Source: an uncultured Flavobacteriaceae bacterium (GTDB lineage Bacteria > Bacteroidota > Bacteroidia > Flavobacteriales > Flavobacteriaceae). Taken from it: a stretch of DNA of 34,241 nucleotides. Positions 1 to 9,187 of the stretch are shown here, in pieces (the stretch's first letter is position 1; the number at the start of each line of letters is the position of its first letter). Under the pieces are notes generated by a model. It ran no database searches. It was not told the origin of the DNA and saw only the letters and a program-made list of their open reading frames with translations. The stretch covers positions 1 to 34,241 of the forward strand of contig CALDCO010000226.1 of NCBI GenBank assembly GCA_937937185.1. The letters run 5' to 3'. A program made the translations under genes and the position numbers.

Positions 1-224
1 CCTTTTTCACTTGCTTTTTTTATGGCACGTTCAACATTATCTTTCGGCATGTTTACAGCCTTTGCATTTTGAATAACTGCTCGTAAACGCGAATTACTGT
101 CAGGATCTGGCCCTCCTTCTTTTACAGCCATTACGATGTCTTTACCAATACGAGTAAAGGCCTTGCTCATTGCAGACCATCGTTTCATTTTACGTGCTTT
201 ACGAAACTCAAAAGCTCTTCCCAT
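1..224 (-). CDS. YebC/PmpR family regulator (5' part of gene only)
   Basis: The first 74 codons of a minus-strand gene that runs off the left edge. The N-terminus [16 protein letters not shown], followed by a segment with FTRIGKDI and a [15 protein letters not shown] motif, is typical of the YebC/PmpR family. These are about 240-residue cytoplasmic proteins described as DNA-binding regulators or, in more recent work, as ribosome-associated factors that help translate proline-rich stretches. ATG at 222-224 is the only sensible start and it gives the canonical family N-terminus. The gene lies 207 bp downstream of the pterin dehydratase gene on the same strand, so it probably has its own promoter. 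An inverted repeat lies in its leader. Family assignment is firm; the molecular role cannot be decided from this fragment. Confidence 0.93.
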   Translation of the reverse strand, partial: MGRAFEFRKARKMKRWSAMSKAFTRIGKDIVMAVKEGGPDPDSNSRLRAVIQNAKAVNMPKDNVERAIKKASEK

Positions 225-242
225 TTAAAACTCTTATATTTT

Positions 243-269
243 TAAGTTTTCGAAAAATCTGAAAACTTA
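243..269 (-). promoter_or_regulatory. Inverted repeat in the yebC leader
   Basis: Nine-base arms TAAGTTTTC/GAAAACTTA separated by 9 bases lie 18 bp upstream of the YebC start codon. On the minus strand the upstream arm also reads TAAGTTTT, close to a Bacteroidota -7 box. It could be an operator or a small leader hairpin. In a sequence this AT-rich, chance is a real alternative. Confidence 0.25.
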
Positions 270-431
270 TGATTAATTATATCTTAAACTTCTCCATTCT
301 ATTTTAGTCAGTTTTAAATGTTGCTAAAACAAGAAGCCAGTTTATTTATGTACAACACAAATTTAAAAAAATCTGTGAGGTATTAAAATTCAGTTTTCAA
401 GTAAACAAAAAAGAACAATTACAAAAAGTTT

Positions 432-722
432 TTAATCGTCTTCTTCAACAATACTTTCTATAGCCATTGCCAGTTTAAAATCTTTATCTGTAACACCATT
501 AGCATCATGGGTAGAGAGACTAATTCTAAGAACATTGTAGGTGTTTGACCAATCCGGATGATGGTTTATGGCTTCGCACTCAAAGGCAATTCTGCTCATG
601 GCACTAAAGCAATCTTTAAAATTTCCAAATTCATATTCGGTATGAATGGCATTATCAAAATAATCCCACTCCTCTAATTTCTCTAGGCGGGTTTCGATTT
701 CTTTTTCGGTTAACTTTAACAT
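432..722 (-). CDS. Pterin-4a-carbinolamine dehydratase (PCD/DCoH)
   Basis: A 96-residue protein of the usual family length. It dehydrates 4a-hydroxytetrahydrobiopterin to the quinonoid dihydropterin during pterin cofactor recycling. The active-site segment EAINHHPDW places histidines at 54 and 55, with a third at 72 (STHD). This is the same spacing as the three catalytic histidines of the mammalian enzyme. It is the last gene of a minus-strand operon and begins 19 bp after the SDR gene. No aromatic amino acid hydroxylase is in the window. The family is certain; the physiological substrate is not. In bacteria lacking phenylalanine hydroxylase, PCD homologues may serve molybdopterin or folate metabolism instead. 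Confidence 0.93.
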   Translation of the reverse strand: MLKLTEKEIETRLEKLEEWDYFDNAIHTEYEFGNFKDCFSAMSRIAFECEAINHHPDWSNTYNVLRISLSTHDANGVTDKDFKLAMAIESIVEEDD

Positions 723-741
723 TATCTGTGTCTTAATTTGG

Positions 742-1575
742 TTATACTTCTAACTCTGTTAATATATCCTGACTTACTATTTGTAAGTGTTTGGGCAACA
801 TGTTTGTTTTTGGTAGCACGGCTAAATAGCGCTCATCATTTGTGGTAAATACTTGTTTAAATGACGGGGTATAATTCCCTAAAGAATTAATAATTTCTTT
901 AAAAAAATCGTCATGATGTACTAAATCGTTACTTCCTAAATGAAAAATGCCTGACTTATTTCGGTTAATAATATAGTGAATTTGCTGAGTTACTTTAGAA
1001 TCGGTAGTCACATTCATTATTAAATTTGGAAACACTTCAATTGGTAGGCGCTCTTTTAAAAATAGCTTTATCTCTTTAATTCTGGGTGATTGAGGACCAA
1101 ATACCATGGGTAACCTAACTATGGTTACCAATTTGCTTGGTAAGCGCAATAGCATGTTTTCTATTTTAATTTTAAAATGGCCATACATACTATGGCTTAA
1201 GGTTTTATCTAATTCATAACTAGGAAACTTGCTGTAAGCATCAAAAACATTTGCTGAAGAAATATATATTAATCGCGTATTTGTTTTGCTTATATAATCT
1301 GAAAGATGACTGTGCATGATAACCTGAGCTGAAAAATTCCCTCGTAATGCAGATATAATTAAAGTGGGTTTAACGAGTTCAAGAATTTCATAAATGTCAT
1401 CTTCTTCCATATTATATTGGAAATAATGACGATTTTTTTCAAAATTATAATTATCTGTTCTATAAGTTCCAAAGGTTCTAAAATAGGCACATAACTCTTT
1501 GTAAATGGCTTCACCTAAAAAACCGCTAGCTCCTAGAACGAGTACCTTAATTTTTTTATTAATAGTTTTCTTCAT
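742..1575 (-). CDS. SDR-family NAD(P)-dependent reductase/epimerase (RmlD-like)
   Basis: A 277-residue Rossmann-fold protein. The dinucleotide-binding motif GASGFLG is at residues 15-21, a serine pair at 106-107 (YISSANV), and the catalytic Tyr-x3-Lys is Y131-K135 (YGHFK). Length and motifs fit extended SDR sugar-nucleotide enzymes related to dTDP-4-dehydrorhamnose reductase. No sugar-nucleotide or polysaccharide genes surround it, so the substrate is unknown. It sits in the gcvT-glsA-SDR-PCD operon, 8 bp after glsA and 19 bp before PCD. The cytoplasmic location is inferred from the absence of a signal peptide. NAD(P)-dependent oxidoreductase is a safe call; RmlD activity is not established. 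Confidence 0.82.
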   Translation of the reverse strand: MKKTINKKIKVLVLGASGFLGEAIYKELCAYFRTFGTYRTDNYNFEKNRHYFQYNMEEDDIYEILELVKPTLIISALRGNFSAQVIMHSHLSDYISKTNTRLIYISSANVFDAYSKFPSYELDKTLSHSMYGHFKIKIENMLLRLPSKLVTIVRLPMVFGPQSPRIKEIKLFLKERLPIEVFPNLIMNVTTDSKVTQQIHYIINRNKSGIFHLGSNDLVHHDDFFKEIINSLGNYTPSFKQVFTTNDERYLAVLPKTNMLPKHLQIVSQDILTELEV

Positions 1576-1583
1576 GGGGCGTT

Positions 1584-2504
1584 TTAAAATATAGAAAGAT
1601 TGGTTTTCGTTGTAAATTGCTCTAAGGCCTGCATTCCGAGTAAAGAATTACCTTTTGTATTTAGTCCGGGAGACCAAATAGAAATTACAAACTGATTTGG
1701 TAAAAGTGCCACGATACCACCACCAACACCGCTTTTCCCAGGTAAACCCACTTCAAAAGCGAATTCTCCTGCTTCGTCATAAAAACCACAAGTAAGCATA
1801 ATTGCATTTATACGTTTTGCTTGAGGTGCTGTGAGGTGCTGTATATGGTTTAGACATTTTCCTTTATTGCTTAGCATAAAAAAAGTTTTGGAAAGCTGTT
1901 CACAATTCATTTTAAGGGCACATTGATGGAAATAAAAATCTAAAACTTCATCGACACTATTTTTTAAGTTTCCGAAAGATTTTAAGAGATTTGCGATGGC
2001 ATAATTTTTATAACCCGTTTCTTTTTCTGAGGCGGCCACTTTCTCGTCGTAAGTTATAGAATGGTCATTAGCAAGTACTCTCACATAATTTAAAAAATCT
2101 GTTTTCGGGTTTTTAAGATGACTTAATAACACATCGGCAACAACCATAGCGCCCGCATTTATCAAGGGGTTTCTAGGGATTCCATTCTCTTGTTCTAATA
2201 GCGATAAATAATTAAAAGGATTACCAGACGGTTCAACATCTAAACGTTTCCATAGGTTATTATTTATAAACGAAATGGCTTTCGATAGGGTTAAAACCTT
2301 AGAAATACTCTGAATAGAAAAAGGAATTTGCCAATCGCCTACCGAAAAAACATCGCCATTAATATGCTGTAAGTGAATGCCAAATTTATTGATATCTTGC
2401 TTGGATAATTCTGGGATGTATGACGCTATAACCCCTTTATTTTCTTGATGAATTAAATGACTATATATCGAAGTTAGAACGCTTTTTAAATCTGCCATTT
2501 GCAA
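1584..2504 (-). CDS. glsA: Glutaminase A
   Basis: A 306-residue serine-dependent glutaminase that hydrolyses L-glutamine to glutamate and ammonia. The catalytic Ser-x-x-Lys is S66-K69 in QSISK. The conserved NPLINAGAM segment carries N117, and the C-terminal GLPGKSGVGGGI loop contains S258 and V260, matching the family active site. Length equals that of the short bacterial enzymes (about 305-310). Two methionines open the frame (MQM); the first lies 3 bp after the gcvT stop codon, so the pair is surely co-transcribed and possibly translationally coupled. Co-expression with the glycine-cleavage T protein suggests an amino acid and nitrogen turnover operon. There is no sign of truncation. Confidence 0.96.
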   Translation of the reverse strand: MQMADLKSVLTSIYSHLIHQENKGVIASYIPELSKQDINKFGIHLQHINGDVFSVGDWQIPFSIQSISKVLTLSKAISFINNNLWKRLDVEPSGNPFNYLSLLEQENGIPRNPLINAGAMVVADVLLSHLKNPKTDFLNYVRVLANDHSITYDEKVAASEKETGYKNYAIANLLKSFGNLKNSVDEVLDFYFHQCALKMNCEQLSKTFFMLSNKGKCLNHIQHLTAPQAKRINAIMLTCGFYDEAGEFAFEVGLPGKSGVGGGIVALLPNQFVISIWSPGLNTKGNSLLGMQALEQFTTKTNLSIF

Positions 2505-2507
2505 ATG

Positions 2508-3590
2508 TTAACCCTTATAGAAAGGAAGTTTTACTACAGTGGCAGCAACAGCATTTTTGCGTATTTGGATGTGTATTTTGCTATTTACAGCAGCAAAAAT
2601 GGTAGGGACATAACCCAAGCCTATCCCTTTGCCTAAACTAGGCGACATCGTTCCAGAAGTTACTTCACCAATTTTTTTGCCTTGTCCATCTACAATATCA
2701 TAGCCATGCCTAGGTATTCCTCGATCGTTTAACTCGAAAGCAACTAATTTGCGGTGAGGGCCACGCTTTTTTTCTTCTTCTAAAGCTTTAGAGTTAGTAA
2801 ATGTTTTACTAAACTTAGTAATCCAACCTAATCCCGCTTCAATAGGGGACGTGGTTTCATTTATGTCATTTCCGTATAGGCAATAGCCCATTTCAAGCCT
2901 TAGTGTATCCCGAGCAGCTAAACCAATAGGCTTCGCTCCCGCAGCAGTAACTTTATCCCATATTTGCTTCACTTCGCTATTCTTGCAATAGATTTCAAAC
3001 CCACCACTGCCAGTATAGCCAGTAGCAGAAATAATAACATGTTCTATACCTGCAAAATCGCCAACAATGAAATTATAGAATTTAATTTCAGACAAATCAT
3101 GTGAAGAGAGCTTTTGCATGGCCTCCACGGCTTTTGGACCTTGTATGGCTAATAGGGCATAATCTTCAGATAAATTGCGTAAAGTGGCCCCTACGTCATT
3201 TTTAGAAGTAAGCCAATGCCAATCCTTTTCAATATTACTAGCATTAACGACTAATAAGTATTGATCCTCCTTAATTTTGTAGATAATTAAATCGTCTACA
3301 ATACCACCTTCATTATTAGGTATGCAAGAATATTGGGCCTTTCCAATAGTTAATTTCGAAGCATCATTACTGCATGTTTTTTGAATTAAGTCTAAGGCAT
3401 TTTCACCGCTCACTAAAAATTCTCCCATATGCGACACATCAAAAACACCAACGCCATTTCTTACCGTTTCATGTTCTATAGTAACCCCTTCATATTGTAT
3501 AGGCATATTGTAGCCCGCAAAAGGGACCATTTTTGCGCCTAATGCTTCATGAGTTTCGGTTAAAGCTGTGTTTTTTATATCTATTTGCAT
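2508..3590 (-). CDS. gcvT: Aminomethyltransferase (glycine cleavage T protein)
   Basis: A 360-residue T protein of normal length. It transfers the methylene group from the aminomethyl-lipoyl H protein to tetrahydrofolate, releasing ammonia. The N-terminal motif [13 protein letters not shown] and the folate-binding GGIVDDL segment (acidic residues 99-100) are intact. The C-terminal segment [19 protein letters not shown] is also characteristic. It is the first gene of the operon gcvT-glsA-SDR-PCD and lies opposite the divergent Xaa-Pro aminopeptidase gene. The 361 bp divergent region contains a TACTTTTG box 237 bp upstream. I looked there for glycine riboswitch signatures and found none. The gcvH and gcvP genes are not in this window. 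Confidence 0.97.
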   Translation of the reverse strand: MQIDIKNTALTETHEALGAKMVPFAGYNMPIQYEGVTIEHETVRNGVGVFDVSHMGEFLVSGENALDLIQKTCSNDASKLTIGKAQYSCIPNNEGGIVDDLIIYKIKEDQYLLVVNASNIEKDWHWLTSKNDVGATLRNLSEDYALLAIQGPKAVEAMQKLSSHDLSEIKFYNFIVGDFAGIEHVIISATGYTGSGGFEIYCKNSEVKQIWDKVTAAGAKPIGLAARDTLRLEMGYCLYGNDINETTSPIEAGLGWITKFSKTFTNSKALEEEKKRGPHRKLVAFELNDRGIPRHGYDIVDGQGKKIGEVTSGTMSPSLGKGIGLGYVPTIFAAVNSKIHIQIRKNAVAATVVKLPFYKG

Positions 3591-3668
3591 CTTGTTTATT
3601 ACTTTAATTAATATTACGGGTAGGTGAATTTAATCTCATTAAGCCTTAGAAAATTTATTACCCCAAAA

Positions 3669-3679
3669 AACCACTTCAA
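3669..3679 (-). repeat. Solo end of family-A palindromic repeat
   Basis: AAACCACTTCA matches the outer end of the family-A repeats at 13960-14122 and 29536-29612. No inverted partner was seen nearby. With only 11 bases, a chance match is possible. Confidence 0.3.
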
Positions 3680-3826
3680 AATATACTGTTTTACTGTGTT
3701 TTTTAAATTAGCCATAGCGATACAATGCTAAAACATATAAACTACCTTATTTGTAGTGTTTTCAATTTTCATTACCACCTTCTAGTTCATAACAAGGGGT
3801 TCAACTAGTTTATCTTATTGCTGCCG

Positions 3827-3834
3827 CAAAAGTA
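3827..3834 (-). promoter_or_regulatory. Possible -7 box for the gcvT operon
   Basis: On the minus strand this reads TACTTTTG, matching the Bacteroidota -7 consensus TAnnTTTG. A clear TTTG -33 box is not visible upstream, and it would give a long leader of about 230 bases, so this is tentative. Confidence 0.28.
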
Positions 3835-3951
3835 TTGAAAATTATCGACTTGATTTTCATATAAAAATCTATAAAAAAATGTTAATTTATAAGCGCTAAG
3901 TTTTACGAAACTTATTAATGTTTAATTTCCCTTGTTTTTAAAAGTATTTTT

Positions 3952-5583
3952 ATGAAAAACCACTTTATATTTTGGTTACTAATTAGCTTCATGCTTGTTT
4001 CTTATTCTCAAACAAGTTATCCAACAGATTATTTGTCTAAAGATTTTCATAAAGAAAGAAGAGATGCTTTGCGAAAAAAGATGCCACCCAATAGCGTTGC
4101 AGTGTTTTTTGCGAATCCAGTAAGGAACAGAGCCAACGATGTCGATTATGTATATCACCAAGATCCAAATTTTTATTATTTAACAGGTTACAAGGAGCCT
4201 AATGTGGCCTTGTTAATTTTTTCTGAAGCCCAAAGAGGCAGTCTTGAAGAAGGCGACTATAATGAAATGTTGTTCGTTCAAGAAAAAAATAAAGTAGCCG
4301 AAATGTGGACAGGTGCTCGTTTAGGAATTGAAGGCGCTATAAAAAAATTAGGTTTTAGTACGGTTAAGAATGCTAAAGATTTTATGAGCTTTTCTAAGCG
4401 TTTTTCAGATTTTGACCTTGTATTGTTTAACGAATTTGAAGACGATTATAGAAACAGTAAACGAAACGATGCCGATTTGTATGACTTAATTAACAGTTTA
4501 AAAGCCAGTGTAGGTTATTTAAGTAGTGAGGAAGTTGCCGAAAAACAAGGCTTATACGAAACCATAAAGGCAACAGATATTGAAGAGAATATAAATGTTT
4601 TGCATCAAATAGGATTGGCTTTTGAAAAAAACCCTAGGCTGAGAGCAGACAAAGTAATATCACAATATTACTCAGCCGATAATGATGCCATTCGTAAAGA
4701 AATTAGAGAAACGATTATAAAAATAGAAGCAGCCCCAGAGAAAAAGAATTATGACACTAAAAAATTAACTCGTTTTATGGCCGAATTGAGAGAAATTAAA
4801 ACCACTGAAGAACTGGTGCTACTAAAAAAGGCCGTAAGAATTTCTGCTCAAGGGCAAATAGAAGTGATGAAAGCAATGCATCCTGAAATGTCTGAAACTG
4901 AAATACAAGGCATTCATGAGTATGTCTATAAAAAATATGGCAGTGAATATGAGGGTTATCCCAGTATAGTTGGCGCTGGCAATAATGGTTGTGTTTTACA
5001 TTACATAGAAAATAGTAAAATGAAAGTTGAAAATGATTTGGTGTTAATGGATTTAGGAGCAGAATACCATGGTTATACCGCCGATGTCACCCGAACCATT
5101 CCTGCTAATGGGAAGTTTAGCAAAGAACAACTAGCAATTTATGAGCTTGTTTATCAAGCGCAAGAAGCAGGAATTGCTGCCTGTACTGTAGGTGCTAAGT
5201 TTTGGAGCAGCCATATTGCGGCTCAAAAAGTGATTAATGAAGGACTAGTGAAGCTAGGAATTATAGCGAAAGGGACTAAACACCAGTATTTTCCTCATGG
5301 GACTTCGCATTATATTGGCTTAGATGTTCACGATTCGGGGACTTATGGAACTTTAAAAGAAAACAGTGTTATTACGGTAGAACCAGGCATATACATTCCT
5401 GATAATAGTGACTGCGATAAAAAATGGTGGGGAATAGCGGTGCGTATAGAGGATGATATTTTAATTACATCCAATGGCCCTGTAAACCTCAGTGAAGAAG
5501 CACCTAGAAAGGCAAGTGAAATAGAAAAGTTAATGAAACAAAAAAGTGCTTTAGACGATTTTAAATTACCAAAATTAGACTAG
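3952..5583 (+). CDS. Secreted Xaa-Pro aminopeptidase (M24B, PepP-like)
   Basis: A 543-residue metallopeptidase expected to release N-terminal residues preceding proline. Residues 1-20 form a signal peptide ending near SYSQ, so the enzyme is probably periplasmic or secreted. The N-terminal creatinase-like domain spans about 27-260 and the pita-bread catalytic domain about 280-520. The dinuclear metal ligands are all present: D367 (LMDLGA), D378 (TADVTR), H453 (GTSHYIGLDVHD), E477 (VEPGIY) and E500 (RIEDD), with H460 as catalytic histidine. It is about 100 residues longer than E. coli PepP, mostly in the helical linker at about 195-275. It precedes the serine hydrolase gene by 70 bp, and the two may be co-transcribed in peptide scavenging. 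Confidence 0.93.
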   Translation: MKNHFIFWLLISFMLVSYSQTSYPTDYLSKDFHKERRDALRKKMPPNSVAVFFANPVRNRANDVDYVYHQDPNFYYLTGYKEPNVALLIFSEAQRGSLEEGDYNEMLFVQEKNKVAEMWTGARLGIEGAIKKLGFSTVKNAKDFMSFSKRFSDFDLVLFNEFEDDYRNSKRNDADLYDLINSLKASVGYLSSEEVAEKQGLYETIKATDIEENINVLHQIGLAFEKNPRLRADKVISQYYSADNDAIRKEIRETIIKIEAAPEKKNYDTKKLTRFMAELREIKTTEELVLLKKAVRISAQGQIEVMKAMHPEMSETEIQGIHEYVYKKYGSEYEGYPSIVGAGNNGCVLHYIENSKMKVENDLVLMDLGAEYHGYTADVTRTIPANGKFSKEQLAIYELVYQAQEAGIAACTVGAKFWSSHIAAQKVINEGLVKLGIIAKGTKHQYFPHGTSHYIGLDVHDSGTYGTLKENSVITVEPGIYIPDNSDCDKKWWGIAVRIEDDILITSNGPVNLSEEAPRKASEIEKLMKQKSALDDFKLPKLD

Positions 5584-5653
5584 TTTTTTACAGGCTAGAA
5601 TTTTATAGTGACTATCATACTGTTTATTTAATTCTTTAATTTAGAGATAAAAA

Positions 5654-6811
5654 ATGAAATTTTCCCTTACGTGTTTCTTCATCACCCTGTTTATGAGCTT
5701 TTCTTATGTTGAAGCGCAAAAGCAATATTATTTTCCCGATAAAAATGCCGAATGGGAATATCAATCGCCTAGCGCGTTGAAGGTTAATGAAAACCAATTA
5801 AAAAAAGCCATAACTTTTGCTAAAGAGAATGAATATTCCGGATCTAGAGATTTAAGAATAGCTATCCTAAAAGGGTTTTCCAGAGAACCTTTTCATAAAA
5901 TTGCTGGGCCAACAAAAAAAAGAGGAGGGCCAGCAGGCATGATATTAAAAAAAGGCTATGTTATTGCCAAATGGGGTGATGTAAAGCGAGTGGACATGAC
6001 ATTTAGTGTAACAAAAAGTTACCTATCTACAGTAGCAGGTTTGGCTATAGATAAGGGTTTAATCGCTTCTACTACAAATTTTGTTAACGACTATGTCTGG
6101 GATGGAAGTTTTGATGGGACTCATAACTCTAAAATAAAATGGCAGCACTTGCTCACCCAATCTTCAGATTGGTCAGGATCGTTATGGGGAGGACACGATT
6201 GGGCCGATAGACCTCCAAAGGAAGGTGGTTTAGACGATTGGGAAAACAGAACTTATAAAACGCCAGGAACAACTTTTGAATATAATGACGTTCGAGTAAA
6301 TCTTCTCGCTTATTCATTATTACAAGTTTATAGAAAGCCATTACCCGTTATTTTAAGAGAAAAAATAATGAACCCAATAGGCGCTTCTTCTACATGGCGA
6401 TGGTATGGTTACGACAATGCCTGGGTAAATATCGATGGCATTAAAATGCAATCTGTAACTGGAGGTGGGCATTCTGGTGGGGGTCTATTTATTAACACAG
6501 AAGATCATGCGCGTTTTGGTTTGCTTTTTTTAAACAATGGCAAATGGAAAAATAAGCAACTTATAAGTGAAAAATGGATAACAGAAGCGACCACCTCTTC
6601 GAAAGCGAATATTAATTACGGTTACATGTGGTGGCTTAATAAAAAAGGCCCAAGACATTGGGAGGGTGTTTCTGAAAACATATATTATGCCGCTGGTTTT
6701 GGGGGGAATTTCATTATTATCGATAAGGAAAACGATTTGGTTATTGTTACAAGATGGTTAGAGCCTTCTAAAATAGGTGAATTTGTAAAAAAAGTTATAT
6801 TCTCCCTATAA
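5654..6811 (+). CDS. Secreted serine hydrolase of the beta-lactamase/class C family
   Basis: A 385-residue protein with a signal peptide (residues 1-22, cleavage near VEAQ). The nucleophile motif Ser-x-x-Lys is S118-V-T-K121. The YxN motif appears as Y210-N-D212, a mild variant. The C-terminal AAGFGGNFI segment corresponds to the third active-site motif of the family (HxG/KTG region), and a glycine-rich GGGHSGGG loop precedes it. Such proteins act as esterases, D-aminopeptidases or penicillin-binding-like enzymes, so beta-lactamase activity should not be assumed. It follows the aminopeptidase gene by 70 bp on the same strand. The substrate is unknown. Confidence 0.88.
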   Translation: MKFSLTCFFITLFMSFSYVEAQKQYYFPDKNAEWEYQSPSALKVNENQLKKAITFAKENEYSGSRDLRIAILKGFSREPFHKIAGPTKKRGGPAGMILKKGYVIAKWGDVKRVDMTFSVTKSYLSTVAGLAIDKGLIASTTNFVNDYVWDGSFDGTHNSKIKWQHLLTQSSDWSGSLWGGHDWADRPPKEGGLDDWENRTYKTPGTTFEYNDVRVNLLAYSLLQVYRKPLPVILREKIMNPIGASSTWRWYGYDNAWVNIDGIKMQSVTGGGHSGGGLFINTEDHARFGLLFLNNGKWKNKQLISEKWITEATTSSKANINYGYMWWLNKKGPRHWEGVSENIYYAAGFGGNFIIIDKENDLVIVTRWLEPSKIGEFVKKVIFSL

Positions 6812-7049
6812 ATTTAAGTGCTGCAAGATTTTAATAATTAATAAGCTTATGTTTAGTACCGTCTTCAATCTTTTTATTTGACATCCAATGTTTTTATTTT
6901 AATAATACCTACTTTAGTACTCTCCTTAATTACTTTCTCTAATTAGCTGAATAAATAGTCTTTTTTTGATACACTCTTTTTTGTTTTTCTGTGGAATAAA
7001 AGTGTTAAGTAATGGAAAAAGAGTTTAATAATTTAAACTAATAAAAAAA

Positions 7050-9083
7050 ATGATGTTAATTAAAAGATTAGTAATTGTTGTTGTATGTGTTTTTAATTCT
7101 TTTTACTGTTCTGGACAAAATTGGGAACAAATAAATAATAGTGTTAACGGTCTTAGAAATTCTTTATTTTTTGGCTTAAACACAACAATGCGAAATAACG
7201 GAAATGTTTTTGCTGCTACTAATGGATTATTTAACGATAGGGATCAAGGAACAAAGCCATTAGAGGTTAAAGCCTATCAAAAAGTTGGGACTAATTGGGT
7301 ACAATTAGGGCAAACTTTAAAAGAAGAAACTCCTGGGGATTATTTTGGAAGTTCTATTCATATGGCTGCTCAAGCTAACAGATTGGCTATTGGTATTTCA
7401 AGAAAGAGTGGGCCAGATACTGTAGAAGGAGGAGCTGTACAAGTTTATAGAATTTTAGACGATAATTGGGTGCCATTTGGAAATGAAATATTTGGAACTA
7501 GTAGTAACGGAACAGAAGGTGGCGGAGTAGGTCATTCTGTACGTCTTAGCAATGCAGGAACTTTTCTAATTGTAGGTAATCCTGGAAATAGTGAAATAGC
7601 CAGTGCTCAAGGGAGAGTCATCGTTTATGAAATGGGTCTAAATGGAAACTGGGAGCGCGTAGGGCAAGAACTTAATGGAGAAGTCACAAATGCTTTTTTT
7701 GGAGAAAGTGTAGATATTAATGGAACAGGCAATATTATCGCTGTAGGATCAAAAGGTTCTAATATTGGTGAAAACGTAGGTACTGTTTCTTTCTACAAAT
7801 TAATTAATAACGTTTGGGTACCATTAGGAGATAAAATAATTGGTAATCCAGGTGAGGGTACTGGTACTGATATCGATTTAAACTTTAGTGGAGATCGCAT
7901 TATCGTAAGAAAAGCCCTTTTTGATAATGCTAAAGGAAAAGCGACTGTATATCAATTTAAAAATAATAATTGGGTACAGTTAGGACAAGATATTTTAGGA
8001 TTAAAAGATCGTAGTGGATTACTTGGAATATCGATCAATGCCTTTGGAAATATTATAGCGCTAGGAAGGATTTTTGAAGGTACAATGCCCAGAGGCACTA
8101 CCACAGTATATCATTTGTTAAACGAAATTTGGACGCCTATAGGAGCTCCAATAAATTCTGAAGAAGGCGCAATTGGAAGAGAATTTAATGGCTATTCAGT
8201 TGATTTATCTGCTGATGGTTTTACACTTTTAACCTCTAGCCCGTCTCATGAGGTGGTTACGAATCCGCAAACAGCAGGAAGACAAGGTCAAGTTCGCGTT
8301 TTTGATTTTTCACCACCAAATTGTAATGCTTCTTTTATTAATTTTCAAGATATGATAGTGATTCCTACAGACGCCGGAAGCTGTTCTATTGCTGCCAATG
8401 TATGCTTAGAACAACCTAAAACGAACGATTGTATTGGAATGATTGTGCAAACCGACGCACCAGCCACTTTTCCTGTTGGCGACACGGTTGTTAATTGGTT
8501 TGCTTTTAGCACAACAGGGGAAAATGAAACGCGTTCTCAAATAGTAAGAGTTAAGGAGTTCGTCCCTCCCTTAATTCGTGTACCAGAGAATCAAACTGTA
8601 GAAATTATGGCTGGAAATACGGGGTATCAACTTCCAGATTATATTGCTTCCGGAGATGCAACGGCAAGTGATAATTGCTCTGCTGTAGATTTTTCACAAA
8701 CAACTTCCCCAGGGACTATTTTACAGCAAGGTATCTATAACATAGGTTTTATAGCAATAGATGCGAGTAGTAATTCATCACAAAATAGCTTTGAACTTAC
8801 GGTAACGCAACCTACTTTAGGAATCGATAACAATTTTAGTAATCATAAAATTTCTTTATATCCCAACCCAACTAAAAACAGTTTCAGGATTAATAACCCC
8901 TCAAGCATTCAATTGAATGGCCTTAAAATATACGATATAGTAGGAAAGGAATTAACATCGATAGATCTTAAAAAAGAAAATAAAAACCTAGCTATTAACG
9001 TTTCCCATTTACCAAAAGCATTATATTTTGTAAGCATTAACTCTGAAAAAGGAGAGGTTATAAAAAAAATAATTGTAGATTAA
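7050..9083 (+). CDS. T9SS-exported beta-propeller/HYR protein
   Basis: A 677-residue secreted protein. A signal peptide covers about residues 1-23 (cleavage near CSGQ). Residues about 25-420 contain at least six repeats of about 50-60 residues with the pattern xWVxLGxxIxG followed by VxVY-like strands, suggesting an FG-GAP/kelch-like beta-propeller. Residues about 425-590 are a HYR/Ig-like segment with paired cysteines and an ASDNCS motif. Residues 601-677 are a type A T9SS sorting domain beginning LYPNPTKNSF and ending in a basic KKIIVD tail. It is likely exported by T9SS and surface-anchored or released; function is adhesion or unknown. Two ATGs open the frame; either would give a working signal peptide. 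A perfect hairpin follows the stop codon. Confidence 0.88.
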   Translation: MMLIKRLVIVVVCVFNSFYCSGQNWEQINNSVNGLRNSLFFGLNTTMRNNGNVFAATNGLFNDRDQGTKPLEVKAYQKVGTNWVQLGQTLKEETPGDYFGSSIHMAAQANRLAIGISRKSGPDTVEGGAVQVYRILDDNWVPFGNEIFGTSSNGTEGGGVGHSVRLSNAGTFLIVGNPGNSEIASAQGRVIVYEMGLNGNWERVGQELNGEVTNAFFGESVDINGTGNIIAVGSKGSNIGENVGTVSFYKLINNVWVPLGDKIIGNPGEGTGTDIDLNFSGDRIIVRKALFDNAKGKATVYQFKNNNWVQLGQDILGLKDRSGLLGISINAFGNIIALGRIFEGTMPRGTTTVYHLLNEIWTPIGAPINSEEGAIGREFNGYSVDLSADGFTLLTSSPSHEVVTNPQTAGRQGQVRVFDFSPPNCNASFINFQDMIVIPTDAGSCSIAANVCLEQPKTNDCIGMIVQTDAPATFPVGDTVVNWFAFSTTGENETRSQIVRVKEFVPPLIRVPENQTVEIMAGNTGYQLPDYIASGDATASDNCSAVDFSQTTSPGTILQQGIYNIGFIAIDASSNSSQNSFELTVTQPTLGIDNNFSNHKISLYPNPTKNSFRINNPSSIQLNGLKIYDIVGKELTSIDLKKENKNLAINVSHLPKALYFVSINSEKGEVIKKIIVD

Positions 9084-9101
9084 TTAAAGTATTATTTATA
9101 A

Positions 9102-9150
9102 TGAACTCGTTTAAACTTTTTAACAAATTTAAAAAGTTTAAACGAGTTCA
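9102..9150. terminator. Perfect 21-bp-arm hairpin after the T9SS gene (family-A related)
   Basis: Perfectly complementary arms starting TGAACTCGTTTAAAC and ending GTTTAAACGAGTTCA surround a 7-base loop (ACAAATT). It lies 18 bp after the stop codon of the propeller gene, so it probably acts as a terminator, although the U-tract is inside the arm instead of after it. Its arm matches the family-A repeat end TGAAGTGGTTTAAAC at 13 of 15 positions, and both differences are mirrored in the opposite arm. Confidence 0.7.
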
Positions 9151-9187
9151 ATTTGTACATATATATCTGTATTCTAGATTAGACCTT

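Larger units (their letters stand above)
3591..3951. other. Divergent intergenic region gcvT / aminopeptidase
   Basis: 361 bp without a convincing gene. It holds a possible minus-strand TACTTTTG -7 box at 3827-3834 for the gcvT operon (237 bp leader) and a TAAGTTTT near-match on the plus strand about 55 bp before the aminopeptidase ATG. A solo family-A repeat end, AAACCACTTCA, lies at 3669-3679. No glycine riboswitch core is recognisable. Confidence 0.6.

Noticed and set aside
3591-3951. Glycine riboswitch upstream of gcvT
   Set aside because: The conserved glycine aptamer segments were not found on the minus strand of this gap.
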